The notes beneath the pieces were generated by a model. It was not told where the DNA came from. It was given only the letters and a program-made list of their open reading frames with translations, and searched no databases. 64,000 nucleotides of DNA, taken from positions 101,568 to 165,567 of the forward strand of contig JADDOH010004219.1 of assembly GCA_016648135.1 (NCBI GenBank), written 5' to 3'. Made by a program: the position numbers and the translations under genes. Below, piece after piece: positions 35,267 to 47,200 of the stretch. The stretch is from Agrypnia vestita. Taxonomy: Eukaryota; Arthropoda; Insecta; Trichoptera; Phryganeidae. The first letter of the stretch is position 1. Each line of letters starts with the position of its first letter.

Positions 35267-38200
35267 TCAAAAAATAGTAGAAAGGTACGAAGGATCTATT
35301 CTTACGTGCTCGAGGGAAGGTAGTGAACCCAGCTTTCCTCGCGCAGCGACAGCGGGCGCTGAAGAGAGCAGTCTTCTCGCTACTCGTCTCACATCTTCTT
35401 CTGTTACTTGATCTGAAGGAAAATGTAGAAAGTTTTACCAACAGATACACTGAATTTCAAACATCGTTCTACCTATCAAAGTTCCAATAATACATATATT
35501 TATTGTAAAAGGTAAATATTGTAGTAAAAAAGCCATTGGGCCTTCATTCTATATTTTACTATGTACTTTTAATTAATTTAATAATAGCACTCTCCATTAT
35601 CTGATGCGGTAGGGAAAAGAAATGACCCAGTTATCGAAAAATAATTACACACATGACTCCAAATTTGAAAAAATACACACAGTTATGTGACACGAAAATA
35701 CAATATTGAACATATAAAATAAGAAAATAAAAAAGGGGAAATTAATTATATATATATATTAAGAAAAATAAAATAGGAAAAAACACAACTCTTTAGTCGC
35801 CCGTGCGTTTGCTTTTAGTATTTCACCTTCGATAGAAATTTGATGAAGCCCATGCCTTTTTAAATTTCCAGTTAATTTCAATGGTTTGAAAAAATACTTT
35901 GCTTTTGCCATACATACATACCTTAATAAATAGTATTCACTTGTTGCGTGATAACACTGATGTGAAGTGAATTTTACAGGGCATGAAAATACAAGATTGA
36001 GCATATAAAATAAGTGAACAAACAAATAATTCCAAAATACACCATTTAGGTGAGTTAACAATTAGACTCACGGCGCGGTTTCTGCTTATGTCAAAACAAA
36101 TACACTATTGACAGGGATTTCCAAAATTCCTTGATTCAGTATGTTCACAATTACCCCAGTTAATGCGACCTCGGATAATCAGGAGTGTGCTGTACATTAT
36201 ATACAGAATGCCTCGTAGCTAGTGGAAAAAACTTTGGGGTAGTCTTCTTCATTCAATTTTGAATAGAAAATATTCTTTAACTTGATGAGGGCCGTAAATT
36301 TTCGGAATTTTTTGTGATTTTTCTTTTTACGAAAAAACCATGAAAACATGCGTATATTAAAAAAAAACACACACATTCATATTATTTTATCGTAAGTGTC
36401 GAAATGCAATGATTTTTTTATCATTTAAGTAAAAAAAATAATCTTTTTTTGAATTTCCATAATGTTGCCAGCACAACATTTTCTGAAAAATAATACAGTA
36501 AAAGCTCGTTAATACAAACAACTATAATTCGAAATTCGGTATAATTCGAAAAATTTAATGATATTTTATCCCCCTCAAATGAATTTTCATACAAAATGCT
36601 TCCTATAATTCGAAAAAATGGCTAATTCCAAATACGAAAAAAATTTCAGACAAAATTATGAAATTTGACACAAAAGTCATTTGTGTAAATGTTAACATTT
36701 GCTCACCATTTGCTAGTGTTTTTATACCTGCGCTGACGGAAATGACCGCTCACAGGCCTTTGATCATCTATATGACAGTAATAAAAGTCATAAAACATCC
36801 CCAACTGGCCGGTGGCCGCGCGCACAAGGTAAGGCTGTTTAAGGGTACGCGCGCACTAGCGTTTTTTCGCCGCGCGGCGGCATGTCGCACCGCAGTGTTG
36901 TAACAAAGGCTTTTGAATCGTAGTGCGCGCACTTAGCGGCAAAATAACGCAGCGGCGAAAAATCGGTGAAATGTTACAACTTTCTTGCGGCGCGGCGGTC
37001 AGCGGCAAAAAAACGCATCTTTTTAAAGTCATGACCGCGCGCGCTAAGCGCCGTTTCGCTGTACCATATATTTTATGTGAAAGAACAATGGGCTACAAGC
37101 AATAATTCTGCTGATCTAGATGAAGATTTTAATATTGAAATGCTATTTACGAAAGTTGAAAGAAGACCACCATTGTATGATATCACTTCAAAAGAACATA
37201 GTGATAGAAACATTAAACATTTCTGAATGGAGTATTTTTGATATGATAGAAAGTCCAACTAGTTTTAAAAGTTCATAAAAACATTCTTTATTCATTCGAT
37301 AATATTGGAAGAATTTTTCGTTAAGTTCACCAAATATTTTAAAGAACTGCCTGTAAATGATCAGCGGCATTATGCCGTAGTGCGCGTGCCTGCTGTTTTT
37401 GCCGCGCGTCAAAATGTCGCAGGTTTTTTCGCCGCGCGGCGAAAAAACGCTAGTGCGCGCGTACCCTTATGACTGCTGTTTTATGATATCCCGCCAAAAG
37501 ACGAGATTAGTTGAAGTTTTGTCGCCAGTTTTGGAGTTTTAAATTGTTACATCTTTGTGTTTTATTAAGATTGAAAATATATCGCGTGAAAACATTATGT
37601 CATTGACTTTTTTTTGTGCTTTTATCTGTGATTTCCGTGAAAACTTTCGATATTTTAGTCTCTTCATTTACGATTTTAATATATTTTTTGTTATTTGATA
37701 AGTGTGAAGAATATTAGACATTTTATTACGTTCACGTGTTAGATTTTAGTTATTTTCGCATTTTATTTTGACTAGTGTTTCGTTTCAAATTAAAATGGCG
37801 TCAGTTCGCAGCGTTTACAAAACTTCAACTATTTCAATGAAAATGGATTTGATTAAAGACGTGGACAGAGACATTGAGAAATAAGCAAATAAATCGCGCC
37901 AAAATGGAAAACGCAGTGAAGTGATGTACAATATTTGCTGTTTTCATTTTTTCTGTTTTAAAATTGAATTGATGTCTCAAGATCACTTATCAAAGTAAAT
38001 TATTTTAATTTTATTGAAACAACTGACAAAAATGAATGCAATATTGGCCAAATAAATGTGTTTAAAAATACATGTTAAAAAATGCATTTGTTTGTACACT
38101 TGGAAATGTTTAGAAAGTGTGTTGATGGTTTAAAAACTTCCTACTAATTCTACTTCCCTAATTCGAAATTCGAATTTTTTTGTTGAATTTCGGTCCCCTG

Positions 38201-41200
38201 AATTTCGTATTAAAGAGCTTTTACTGTAATAATTTTTTATTTGTTTATTAGAGACAACACTACTATTAATAATAATAATCTTCTTCTGTGTGATATATTT
38301 TGTTGCACGGCACGGCACACGACGGGACATCGCACTCATACACATAAATATGATACACTTTCACACACACACATATTTCAAATAAACGCAACAAAATTGC
38401 GTGTATTTTTGTTAATAAATCACTATTAGTATTCAATTGAATCATAAACCAACAAAAACTGACAAATATCGCAAAACATGTCGTATATATTTGTATATAA
38501 GTGTACAAATAAATCGAAAATCAAAAAAAATAAATCGTATTTCCCGCGCACATTGCGCGTGACCTTGACGATGAAATATTTGAATTTCGATTGCACAACA
38601 CGCGATCGAGGCGCCATCTATGACAATTCTATACGATTTTGACGGCAGAAAAACTTCTGTTTTGATTGTTGATTTAAAATATAATCCGTGATGTTTTTGA
38701 GTTGAAAATGGAACGACAGGTCACAACAGGATTTCTCTATTGGGAAAAAATTACGTTTTTCAAATTCGATACGCGGCCGTCGATAAATAATTTATTTTGT
38801 GCCTGTCGCATATATGCGATGCGGCCCAGGGGGGGTTAAACTTTGGGTGAAATCCTGACAGTTACGGAGATAAATGACAACAAAGTTTGCATTTTTTTTC
38901 CAGTATTTGGACTATCTACGGTTACTTATATGGATTATTAAAAATAAAAATTCATTCAGATACAAGTCAAAGAAAAAATCAAAACCTTGCAGAAATATGA
39001 AAAATATGTTTTATAGATTATTGTTGGTTTTATGAAATAAATAAATAAATAAAGTAAGACCCCGCTTAAGGCGGTACATACATTTTTCAAGCTGTCAAAG
39101 TGGCGATATGCGTCGGATAGATCATGCTACTTCAATAGGAGATCGAGACATGAACAAACGTCACATCAGATAAACCTTGCAAGAACGTATTTTTACGTGT
39201 CCTTGTGAGATAGAAAGGTTGCGAGGAAACGAGACAACCATATGGAGTACCGACGTTTAAAATATATGGGAACGTAAGTCATGCTCGCGTACTATTATTA
39301 GAATTTTAAATGTTTTAAGTATAGAATTTAAAAAAGAGTATTTATATTTCCCCAATAATTTATATGTTGTAAAAAAAAAGTAAACAACAATTTTTCTTAT
39401 ATCACTGTATCATATTTAGATATTATTTTGACTTCCGACTGAAATGTCAAAACACCTGTAAAATTTATTTTAATTTAAATAATTTTTATCTAAAATAAAC
39501 AAAAAACTACTGCAACAATATGTATTGAATTAAGAATAAAATTAAAAACCATTTATCTATATTTTAAAAATTATCTCGTAAATTAATATCTTACTTGACT
39601 TTCAAATAACAATGACATCAACCAACACCTCCTTTAGCATCAACACGAATATAGTCAACATAGCGGTCACCAAAAGTGACGTACGTTCAATATTAGGTTA
39701 TGAGTAGAAATGCAATTTAATACAAAACTAGTTAAAAAAAATATTATTATCTGCGATGATTAGATTGCTTTCGAATATATAATGTTATTATTTTGAACTA
39801 AAGTCAAATTTGGCATAAAAACACGTTTTAAAGTGGTTTTTTTATGAAAAAATGATTGGACTACGTGAGTACGTCCGCCTCTCACGGCTGGCGCGCGAAT
39901 TGTAGTCTCCAAACTGCGTAATTTTTTGACACATTTCATACTATAGAATTTTTATTTTTAAATATTAATTAACGTGTTTTTTATAAAAAAATTTAGCTTT
40001 TTAATAGTGAATGAAGACTCAAAGTGCGAAAATAGATACAATTATCGTTAAAAATCATCTTTTTGTATGAATAAACAACATTTGAAAATGACCAAAAATA
40101 GTAAATATTTAAGCATGTTTGAAAAATGATATCTTTTTTAATATTGAATATTTCTTAATTTCCTACGTACGGATTCTAAATAATTAAGTAAAGTTTATAC
40201 GTATGAAAAAACATATTATGCTTACATACAAATTTTAAACGAACCACATTTTGCCCGGGAACATTAAAAACGTTGATTTGCCGCGGCCTGTGGATTAATG
40301 CCTATATTTTTCTTAATTATTGTAAATAATGTTCAGTTTATTACTTTTATATAAGAACAAAGGTTCTATCTAAGTTATCGCCCTAAAAAAATTGCAATCT
40401 ATCATATAAATTCTGATATAAATGAATAATAAAAACCCACATTTTCGTAAAAAAAACGCTGAAATATGCATTTGCAGTGAATGTACCGTCTTAATGCTGT
40501 CTCAGTATAACACCATGTATTGGTCAAAGCTAAGCAAAGATGTTGACGCGAGGCAATCCATTGTAACTGTCAAGCTAGCTAATGAAACAGTGTTGGATTA
40601 TAAATGCACAGGATATTGAAGAATTATTAGAATTTACAGCTGGTGAAAGTCTTTCCAACGACGATCTAAAAGATTAGTAGAGCAACAAGTGCAAGATGAT
40701 AAAATTAGGGTTTCTGAAAAAGCAAAAGGAACTTTAAACAAATTTTCTAATAAAAACTAGGCGCTATAACGGAAATTATGTAATATATTTTTTTAAGAAA
40801 TTAAAATACAATGTTGTTTACTTCTCACTATAAAACATTAATTAAAAAGTTTTAATTAGAACGTTTTCGACGCTTACTGCGTCATCATCAGTAATAAACT
40901 AACCAAATTAAGACTAATGATTACTTGTCTACTGGTGTGGGAGTGGAGTGGTGGGAAGGGATAGGTTTGCGGGGCGGGGCTAATATGGACAAGAGGGGGG
41001 ATGTAAATAGTGTGTTTGAATGTTGAGTATATTACTATTATTAAAATTAATTTCTAAATTTTCTAAAATGTCTAGTTTCCTTCCTTTTCTGCATATATGG
41101 AGTACCTCTACATGTACGTGAATCGATCTTGCAGATCAGAAGGTCATCGATTCACCCATGACAACATAGAGGTACTCCATATATGCAGAAAAGGAAGGAA

Positions 41201-44200
41201 ACTAGACCTTTTAGAAAATTTAGAGTAGACAAGTAGTCATTAGTCTTAATTTGGTTAGTTTATTACTGAAGATGACGCAGTAAGCGTCGAAAATGTTATA
41301 ATTAAAGTGTTATAGTGAGAAGTAAACAACATTGTATTTAAATTTCTTAAAAAATATATTACAATGAACTTCCACAAAGTTTGTCATGATAATTTCGAAA
41401 CATTATGGAAATTATGTACACATGTTTTTGAAATTATTGTAAATGTATGTTTCAATTAGTTTACAATAAAAATGATTTAAATAAGAAAAATGGCTCACCG
41501 ATGGCATCAATGAAGAATTTGGGTGTTTTTCTGGAGCCGGTGGCCAGCACCTGCCTCCCAATGTCCTCGAACACCACGGGCCTCGCTTCCAGGTTCATTA
41601 ACAACATGGATTGTAGCTGAGTCTTGGCACGCTGCAATAATCATTGTTATGTGAGGATGATCCAAATCAAACTACAATGCCTACTGATGCCTCTCCATAT
41701 TTGAAAATGTATCTATGGCCCAATAAAATGTAAGTCCAACGTGGGTATTAACTAACTTAGTGTAATATATCTGGCTGAACGTATGTCGGAATCTATATAA
41801 GAGACAGGAAGCATGAGAGTGAATGTGTATAAAAAGAGAGGCGCCGTCATAAAATCATCACGTAAAGAACTACTCTGTACTTTACCAAGAAACCGCAAAA
41901 TTATGTCACGTGATGTACAATTATTCCAAATAATAACTTATATTCGAGTGGGCGAGTTTCTCTGGATACCCGACTTCCTACAAGATCCTCTTTCTCAGTG
42001 TGAAGGATGAGGATACCACACTTAACATCACACCATTTCACAGCAGAAGTAAGAAAATATTACAAACCTTTCCATCCTAGCACAGCTTTCGTCTCATTCG
42101 TCTTCGTATGCATGCTCATCAACTGTTGAGGCTTCTAACAGCTATTTATTTTTTTACCTGATTGTTCAAATATATCGCATTCCCTATTTTTGGTGCTATC
42201 AACAGCCGCATTGTGCATGTTACTTACCATCCTCTCCTTATTCATCCATACCACATGATCCTACCACCTAAGCAGCCTTTTCTTAATTAGCTCATAAACA
42301 TTATCAATATATTTATCTAGCCGTGAAAAGATAGCAAAGGCAAATGAGTTATTATTGCTTACCCTGAGTTCTTGCGCATTGCAGTCTCCCCCCATAGCAA
42401 CCATCTCCCTCAGAAGGACGTCCACCGTGTCTCCTATCCGCGCAGGAGGCGATGCCGCGTGTATGCAGAATAATCCGGTATCGGAATAAGCATGATTGTA
42501 AGCAGTTGCGTTGTACATCCAGTGATATCTAATTTAAAAAAAAACCTTTCTAAACAAAAGTTATGTATCCAAAATTCCTATTTAAAAACATAAACAACGT
42601 TGATATTATTTGAAAATAATTAAAGTACTAACTAGCATGTATTGCAACTGAATGTCTTTATTACCAATTGGGAAACCAGTACCCAGAAAAGTAAAGTATC
42701 CACAAATCCTATTTCAAAACATAAACATTTTGGTATTTGCTTGCTTCTGATAACCGTATAACTTTTGTAGAGCTCTAGCCTCCTGGATGATGCCTTTCCA
42801 CTTCTTCCAATCCATTCCCTTCTGCTCCCGTCCCTCCTTCTCCCCTAGCTTCTCCAGATCAGCCAGTACATTGTCTATGAGGCGCTGTCTGGACCTGCCC
42901 AGTGGTTTTTTCCTGGTTGGACTCGTGTACTATTAAAGACTCTGTTGCTGCTTGCCCGAGATACATATTCAATCCAAGTTAGTTGGCTAGATCTGATAAT
43001 GCTGGTTACAAAAGGTTGCGGTGATAGGCACCAAATTTCTGCATTTCTCCTGTGCCTATTGCAATACCGGGTCCAGGTCTAAGTATTGTCCTCAATACTT
43101 TATTTTCAAACCAGAAGAGCTTCCGTTGTTATTTAAGGGTCATCCGTAACTGGGCTGATTTGATGGTAGTATTGTAGACATGTAAATTAGTGTTTCACTT
43201 CACATTTTGGTACTGTTTGAAAATAATAAAAATATGTCTGTATTACCGATTGAGAACATTGGTGTACAGTCGGGTGTACATTCCCTTGCCGGGCCCACCA
43301 GCGGAGAATGATCCACCTCCACCCATCATCATGTTCAAGACGCACATGGTGATGAAGTCATCATCTTGGTGCGAGCAACCTGGGGAAAGCGAAAATACAT
43401 AATAAAATTTGACGTGAAAAATTAGGAAGGCAGTGCAAATAGAACAAACAAAAAAATCTGGGGAACTGTGATTACCATCTGTAAATCTTTCTGATTGATT
43501 TATCTAATTTCTTTTAAATATTATAGAACTATGTTCTTAAATTGCACTTCACAATAATAATATGTGTTTTCATGAAAAATAAAACATTTTTTTGCTCCTG
43601 GCAAGTACGAATAATGTGAGTGCTATTTTAGAATAGATTTAACTTATTAAATATTTTTAGTAAAAAAATTAACTTTTAGTTTCAAAACCAGGATAAATGT
43701 TGTCATTTTAATTTTCAAAAATTATTTAAAATTAAGAATTCCGAGAATTTTGGAGCTGCACCCAAAAAGTTATTCCATGTGAAATTACCTAATTTTAAAT
43801 TAAATGGTTGCTTGACCATTACAGATATTTGTTATTTTTTTACTATGGGTGACATATCCCATTCGTGTGAAGCTCAAATTTTTATTTATTTTATTTTATT
43901 TTTATCTGCCGCCTTATCATCATGGATCGAGGTTCAATTTTTTGCACACAACGAGCAAAATAGGGATTTTCTAAAAAAAATAACAAATATCTGTAATGTT
44001 CAAGCTATCACAGCTAGGTGATTTTACATGGCACAACCTCAAATTAAATGTACAATAAAGAAGAATTTGAATCGAAAGTCTTTAATGTATGATGACACAA
44101 TACAATAAATTAAATGGCAAGATTTTGGCCCTGAATGATTTTTTAAAGTATCTAAATTTTTATTTAAATTAAGTTCACAATACCTTCTAATGCAATGACA

Positions 44201-47200
44201 ACGTGGGACAGTTCGGGAAGATCAGATCCTGGATACAGGGGTATCTCGCAGTCTTCCTAAAAACATTAAGTTTACATTATAATATGCATATTAAATTGTT
44301 ATTTTTGTGAAATATCAACTCGAAATATTGGTGAGTACTAATAAGGTCTAGAAATGATGATTGCTGATGATGTGTGTTAGTGCGTTACCTGAACAATGCC
44401 CCCGGTGTAAATGGCCAACGACTGGTCGGGCGATGGAGAGTCATCATCGGGTAGGCCGTCCCAAGCCGCAGGAGTATCTACAAAGAATTTCTGCACCTCC
44501 TCCACGAGTGCATCGTGCTCCACCTGCAATGGAGATCAATAGATGAATAAAGTTTGCAAATTTTTGATCGTTAAATACAATAGAGTCTCACCATATACAT
44601 ATTTTAATTTTTTTAAATAGAGATGCGAACACGGAATACATGTCACATCAATATTCTTACTGTTTTCAAACTAAGCTAAAACACCTGTGCTATGAAAATA
44701 GGACTAACTTGCTGGTCTGGACTGAGGTTGGAACTCGTGAAGTTTGGATCACGAGCCGAGAGTCATAACCAACAAGCTACTATAATTTTCCCAAAAAAAA
44801 TATTTCAAATTAGGAGGAACCCTGCAAACAAAAAAAAATGCGAAATTCGCTAAAATTTTTAATACTTACAAAAAAGCTGTTAATTTTATAAAAAAAACAA
44901 GTATTTTTGCATTTTCAATCATTTTATAATCGAAATACATATTTATTATGCTAATGCAAAGATTGTGACATTTCTATTGCTAAAGTACCCGATATTGACG
45001 ATTTCTTCACTCTTGGATGACCATAATCGAAAAAGTTTACAGTTATCTTTAAATTAATGGAAGGCTTCCTCAATTTTTGTCCAGCACACACCATAGTTCT
45101 AAGAAATACAATCATTCATAAATATATGAAACAATAAGGTAAGTCAGCAATAACTTCTTCCAAAATTAAACATTTGAACAACACAAACATAGTTATTATT
45201 AAAAAGAATTAGACTGAAGAGGAATCTAAAAAAGTGAAAAACAATTTTAAAAGCTTTCAAGTATGAGAAATCAGCGCAAGCTAAAACTATCCACTTATAT
45301 CAAGGCAGCCAACTGAAGAAAACATGAGTACGATTCCTCAATTGGATCGTGACATAATATGTATACATGAAGTGGATTCCACAAGGTACGGCGAAATACA
45401 TGAAGGACAAAATAAACGGGTGTGCGCGATCAAAAAGCCGCACGCACTATTAGTTTTTTATAACTTCATTTTTTTTTAAATTATGTGATTTAAAATGTAT
45501 TGATTTATGGCGCAAGGATCCGAAAATTATTTTGAATTTATCGGGGTTTTCGAAACATCAGTATCCTGAATATAATACATTGGGTAAGAAACAAAAAAAT
45601 AATAGAAATTTGGAGTAATAATGCGGATGGCATATTAAAATAAATATTGATGGTATTTGAAATCACACAATATCCCTGATCTACGCACACAGTGTGACTC
45701 ACCCCAACTCCCGCCACTACCATCCTGCTGGGGGTGAAGTGTTTACTCAGGTACGACACCAGAGACTTCCTGTTGATAGTCTCTACATTGGCCGTTGGGC
45801 AAATCTTGGGTAGACCCAGGGTGTTGTCGCGGAACGCAGCCTGAAAAATATATATATATATATGTCAAAATGCTGCGTGACTTTTAGATATTCACCTCCA
45901 TATAACTCTTATATAGATTTATCTTTCTGATTAATATGTACAGCAGTAAATATATGCACATAACTACCTCTAAGGGCTGATTGTTTGATCAGTGGTAATG
46001 GTAATAGTTAAGCAAAAAGCATATGTTTTTGTGTTTTCCACCAATCAACCCATTTTTGTAAAAATCTATTTTTTACCTTACCAACAATCAAATAACTGGC
46101 ACTCGCACTATTCTTTCGAGTGATGGTTAAGACGTTATTTTGACTGGTTATTTTTGGTACAGTTATTTGGGATTTGTTTCTGATTGTATTGATGATAAAT
46201 GTAATTGTTGGCTAGTATCGATTGGTTGCCAGGCGAATTGCAAAATATCAGTTGCCAATCATCAACGCAATCAGATACAAATCTCAAATAACGGTTAGTG
46301 TGTCACCAGTTAAAATACAGTCACTAGTTCTTTCATTAATTACAGGATAAGTTTTAAATAAGTATAACATATTATATTTTCGAAAATAATTAAATTAGTT
46401 ATTTTACAAATGATTTGTTTAAAATCATCCAAGTGTAATCAAGCGCAATAGTTATGCACAAAGCAATGATAATTTTTGAATCAATGTTTAAATATTTGAA
46501 AAATAATTACAGAATGTATCATGTCCATAAGCAACGGCTCCTGCTCTGGCCGCATAGCGAGGGTCTGTAGCTCGAAACCCACCGTCTGCCGAGCCAGCTC
46601 TACCTCCTCCGAGGTGAGCAAGGGCCTCAACACCACCTCACCCAACACCTACACATTCAAGGAAAACATCAAGATTGATTTAAGCGCCGCAAGCGTGCAA
46701 AATCTTAATTTAGAAAATATCCTTCTCATGCAATCACTCACAGTCCACACAGAACTGTGGCGTGTATGTGCATGTATTTCAGAATATATAGATATATATA
46801 GATATATATATATATATATCTATATATAATATATATACATATATACGACCGACCGCATGGAGTAACATTCTTAATAATAATAATCAAATTTCTAATACAA
46901 GTAATATTAATAATAATAAACCAGAAATCACGATGAAAACACCGAAGCAATTAGAAAATCCAACCTTTTCAACATTGTATAATGACAATAATAAAGTAAA
47001 TATACAGATTACTAGAAGCCGAGCAAAAGTCATTAACGGCGTCGCTGGAGAAACCCACTCCTCCACAAACACCTGACGCAGAATTTTTCAAACTTTCACT
47101 TGACGGTGAGCTCCGGACCCAAACGGTTGTACGCTTTTTGGAGAAGCAGCTCATCGACAAGGCGCCCTGAAGATGAACAGTGAGATCTGTTCGAAATGTC

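Larger units (their letters stand above)
36496..38226 (+). mobile_element. Tigger/pogo element inserted in the piggyBac-like copy
   Basis: Ends CAGTAAAAGCTCGTTAATAC and, inverted, CAGTAAAAGCTCTTTAATAC. TA is duplicated at 36494-36495 and 38227-38228. The intact copy at 27829-28653 shows the same site with a single TA, directly confirming the insertion. It carries a possible transposase N-terminus at 37795 and a Harbinger insertion at 36842. Confidence 0.9.
36281..38835. mobile_element. Candidate piggyBac-like element, copy 2, interrupted
   Basis: The same unit as 27829-28653, flanked by TTAA (36277-36280, 38836-38839). It is split by a 1731-bp Tigger/pogo element at 36496-38226. It lies in PMPCA intron 11. 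Its left flank (36200-36276) resembles 10565-10645. Confidence 0.72.
40783..41406. mobile_element. Palindromic Penelope-like insertion, family 2, with 12-bp target duplication
   Basis: Same architecture as at 33 kb in a different family. A minus-oriented copy is followed by a plus-oriented copy joined at truncated 5' ends, with the central hairpin near 41100-41165. GGAAATTATGTA flanks both sides (40771-40782, 41407-41418). The outer inverted repeat pairs about 40779-40920 with about 41225-41363, and the left copy has ~130 nt not in the right one. Only the plus copy has a ~43-nt 3' tail. The plus copy reads [20 protein letters not shown], the end of a PLE endonuclease ORF. Each arm has a hammerhead-like motif. 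Confidence 0.85.

Noticed and set aside
35244..35450. Arg-rich minus-strand frame of 68 residues
   Set aside because: Wrong frame over the last PMPCA exon; the frame continuing from exon 11 gives the conserved C-terminus.
46521..46829. Plus-strand frame with Ser/Thr-rich start
   Set aside because: Antisense to PMPCA exon 5 and then into a microsatellite.
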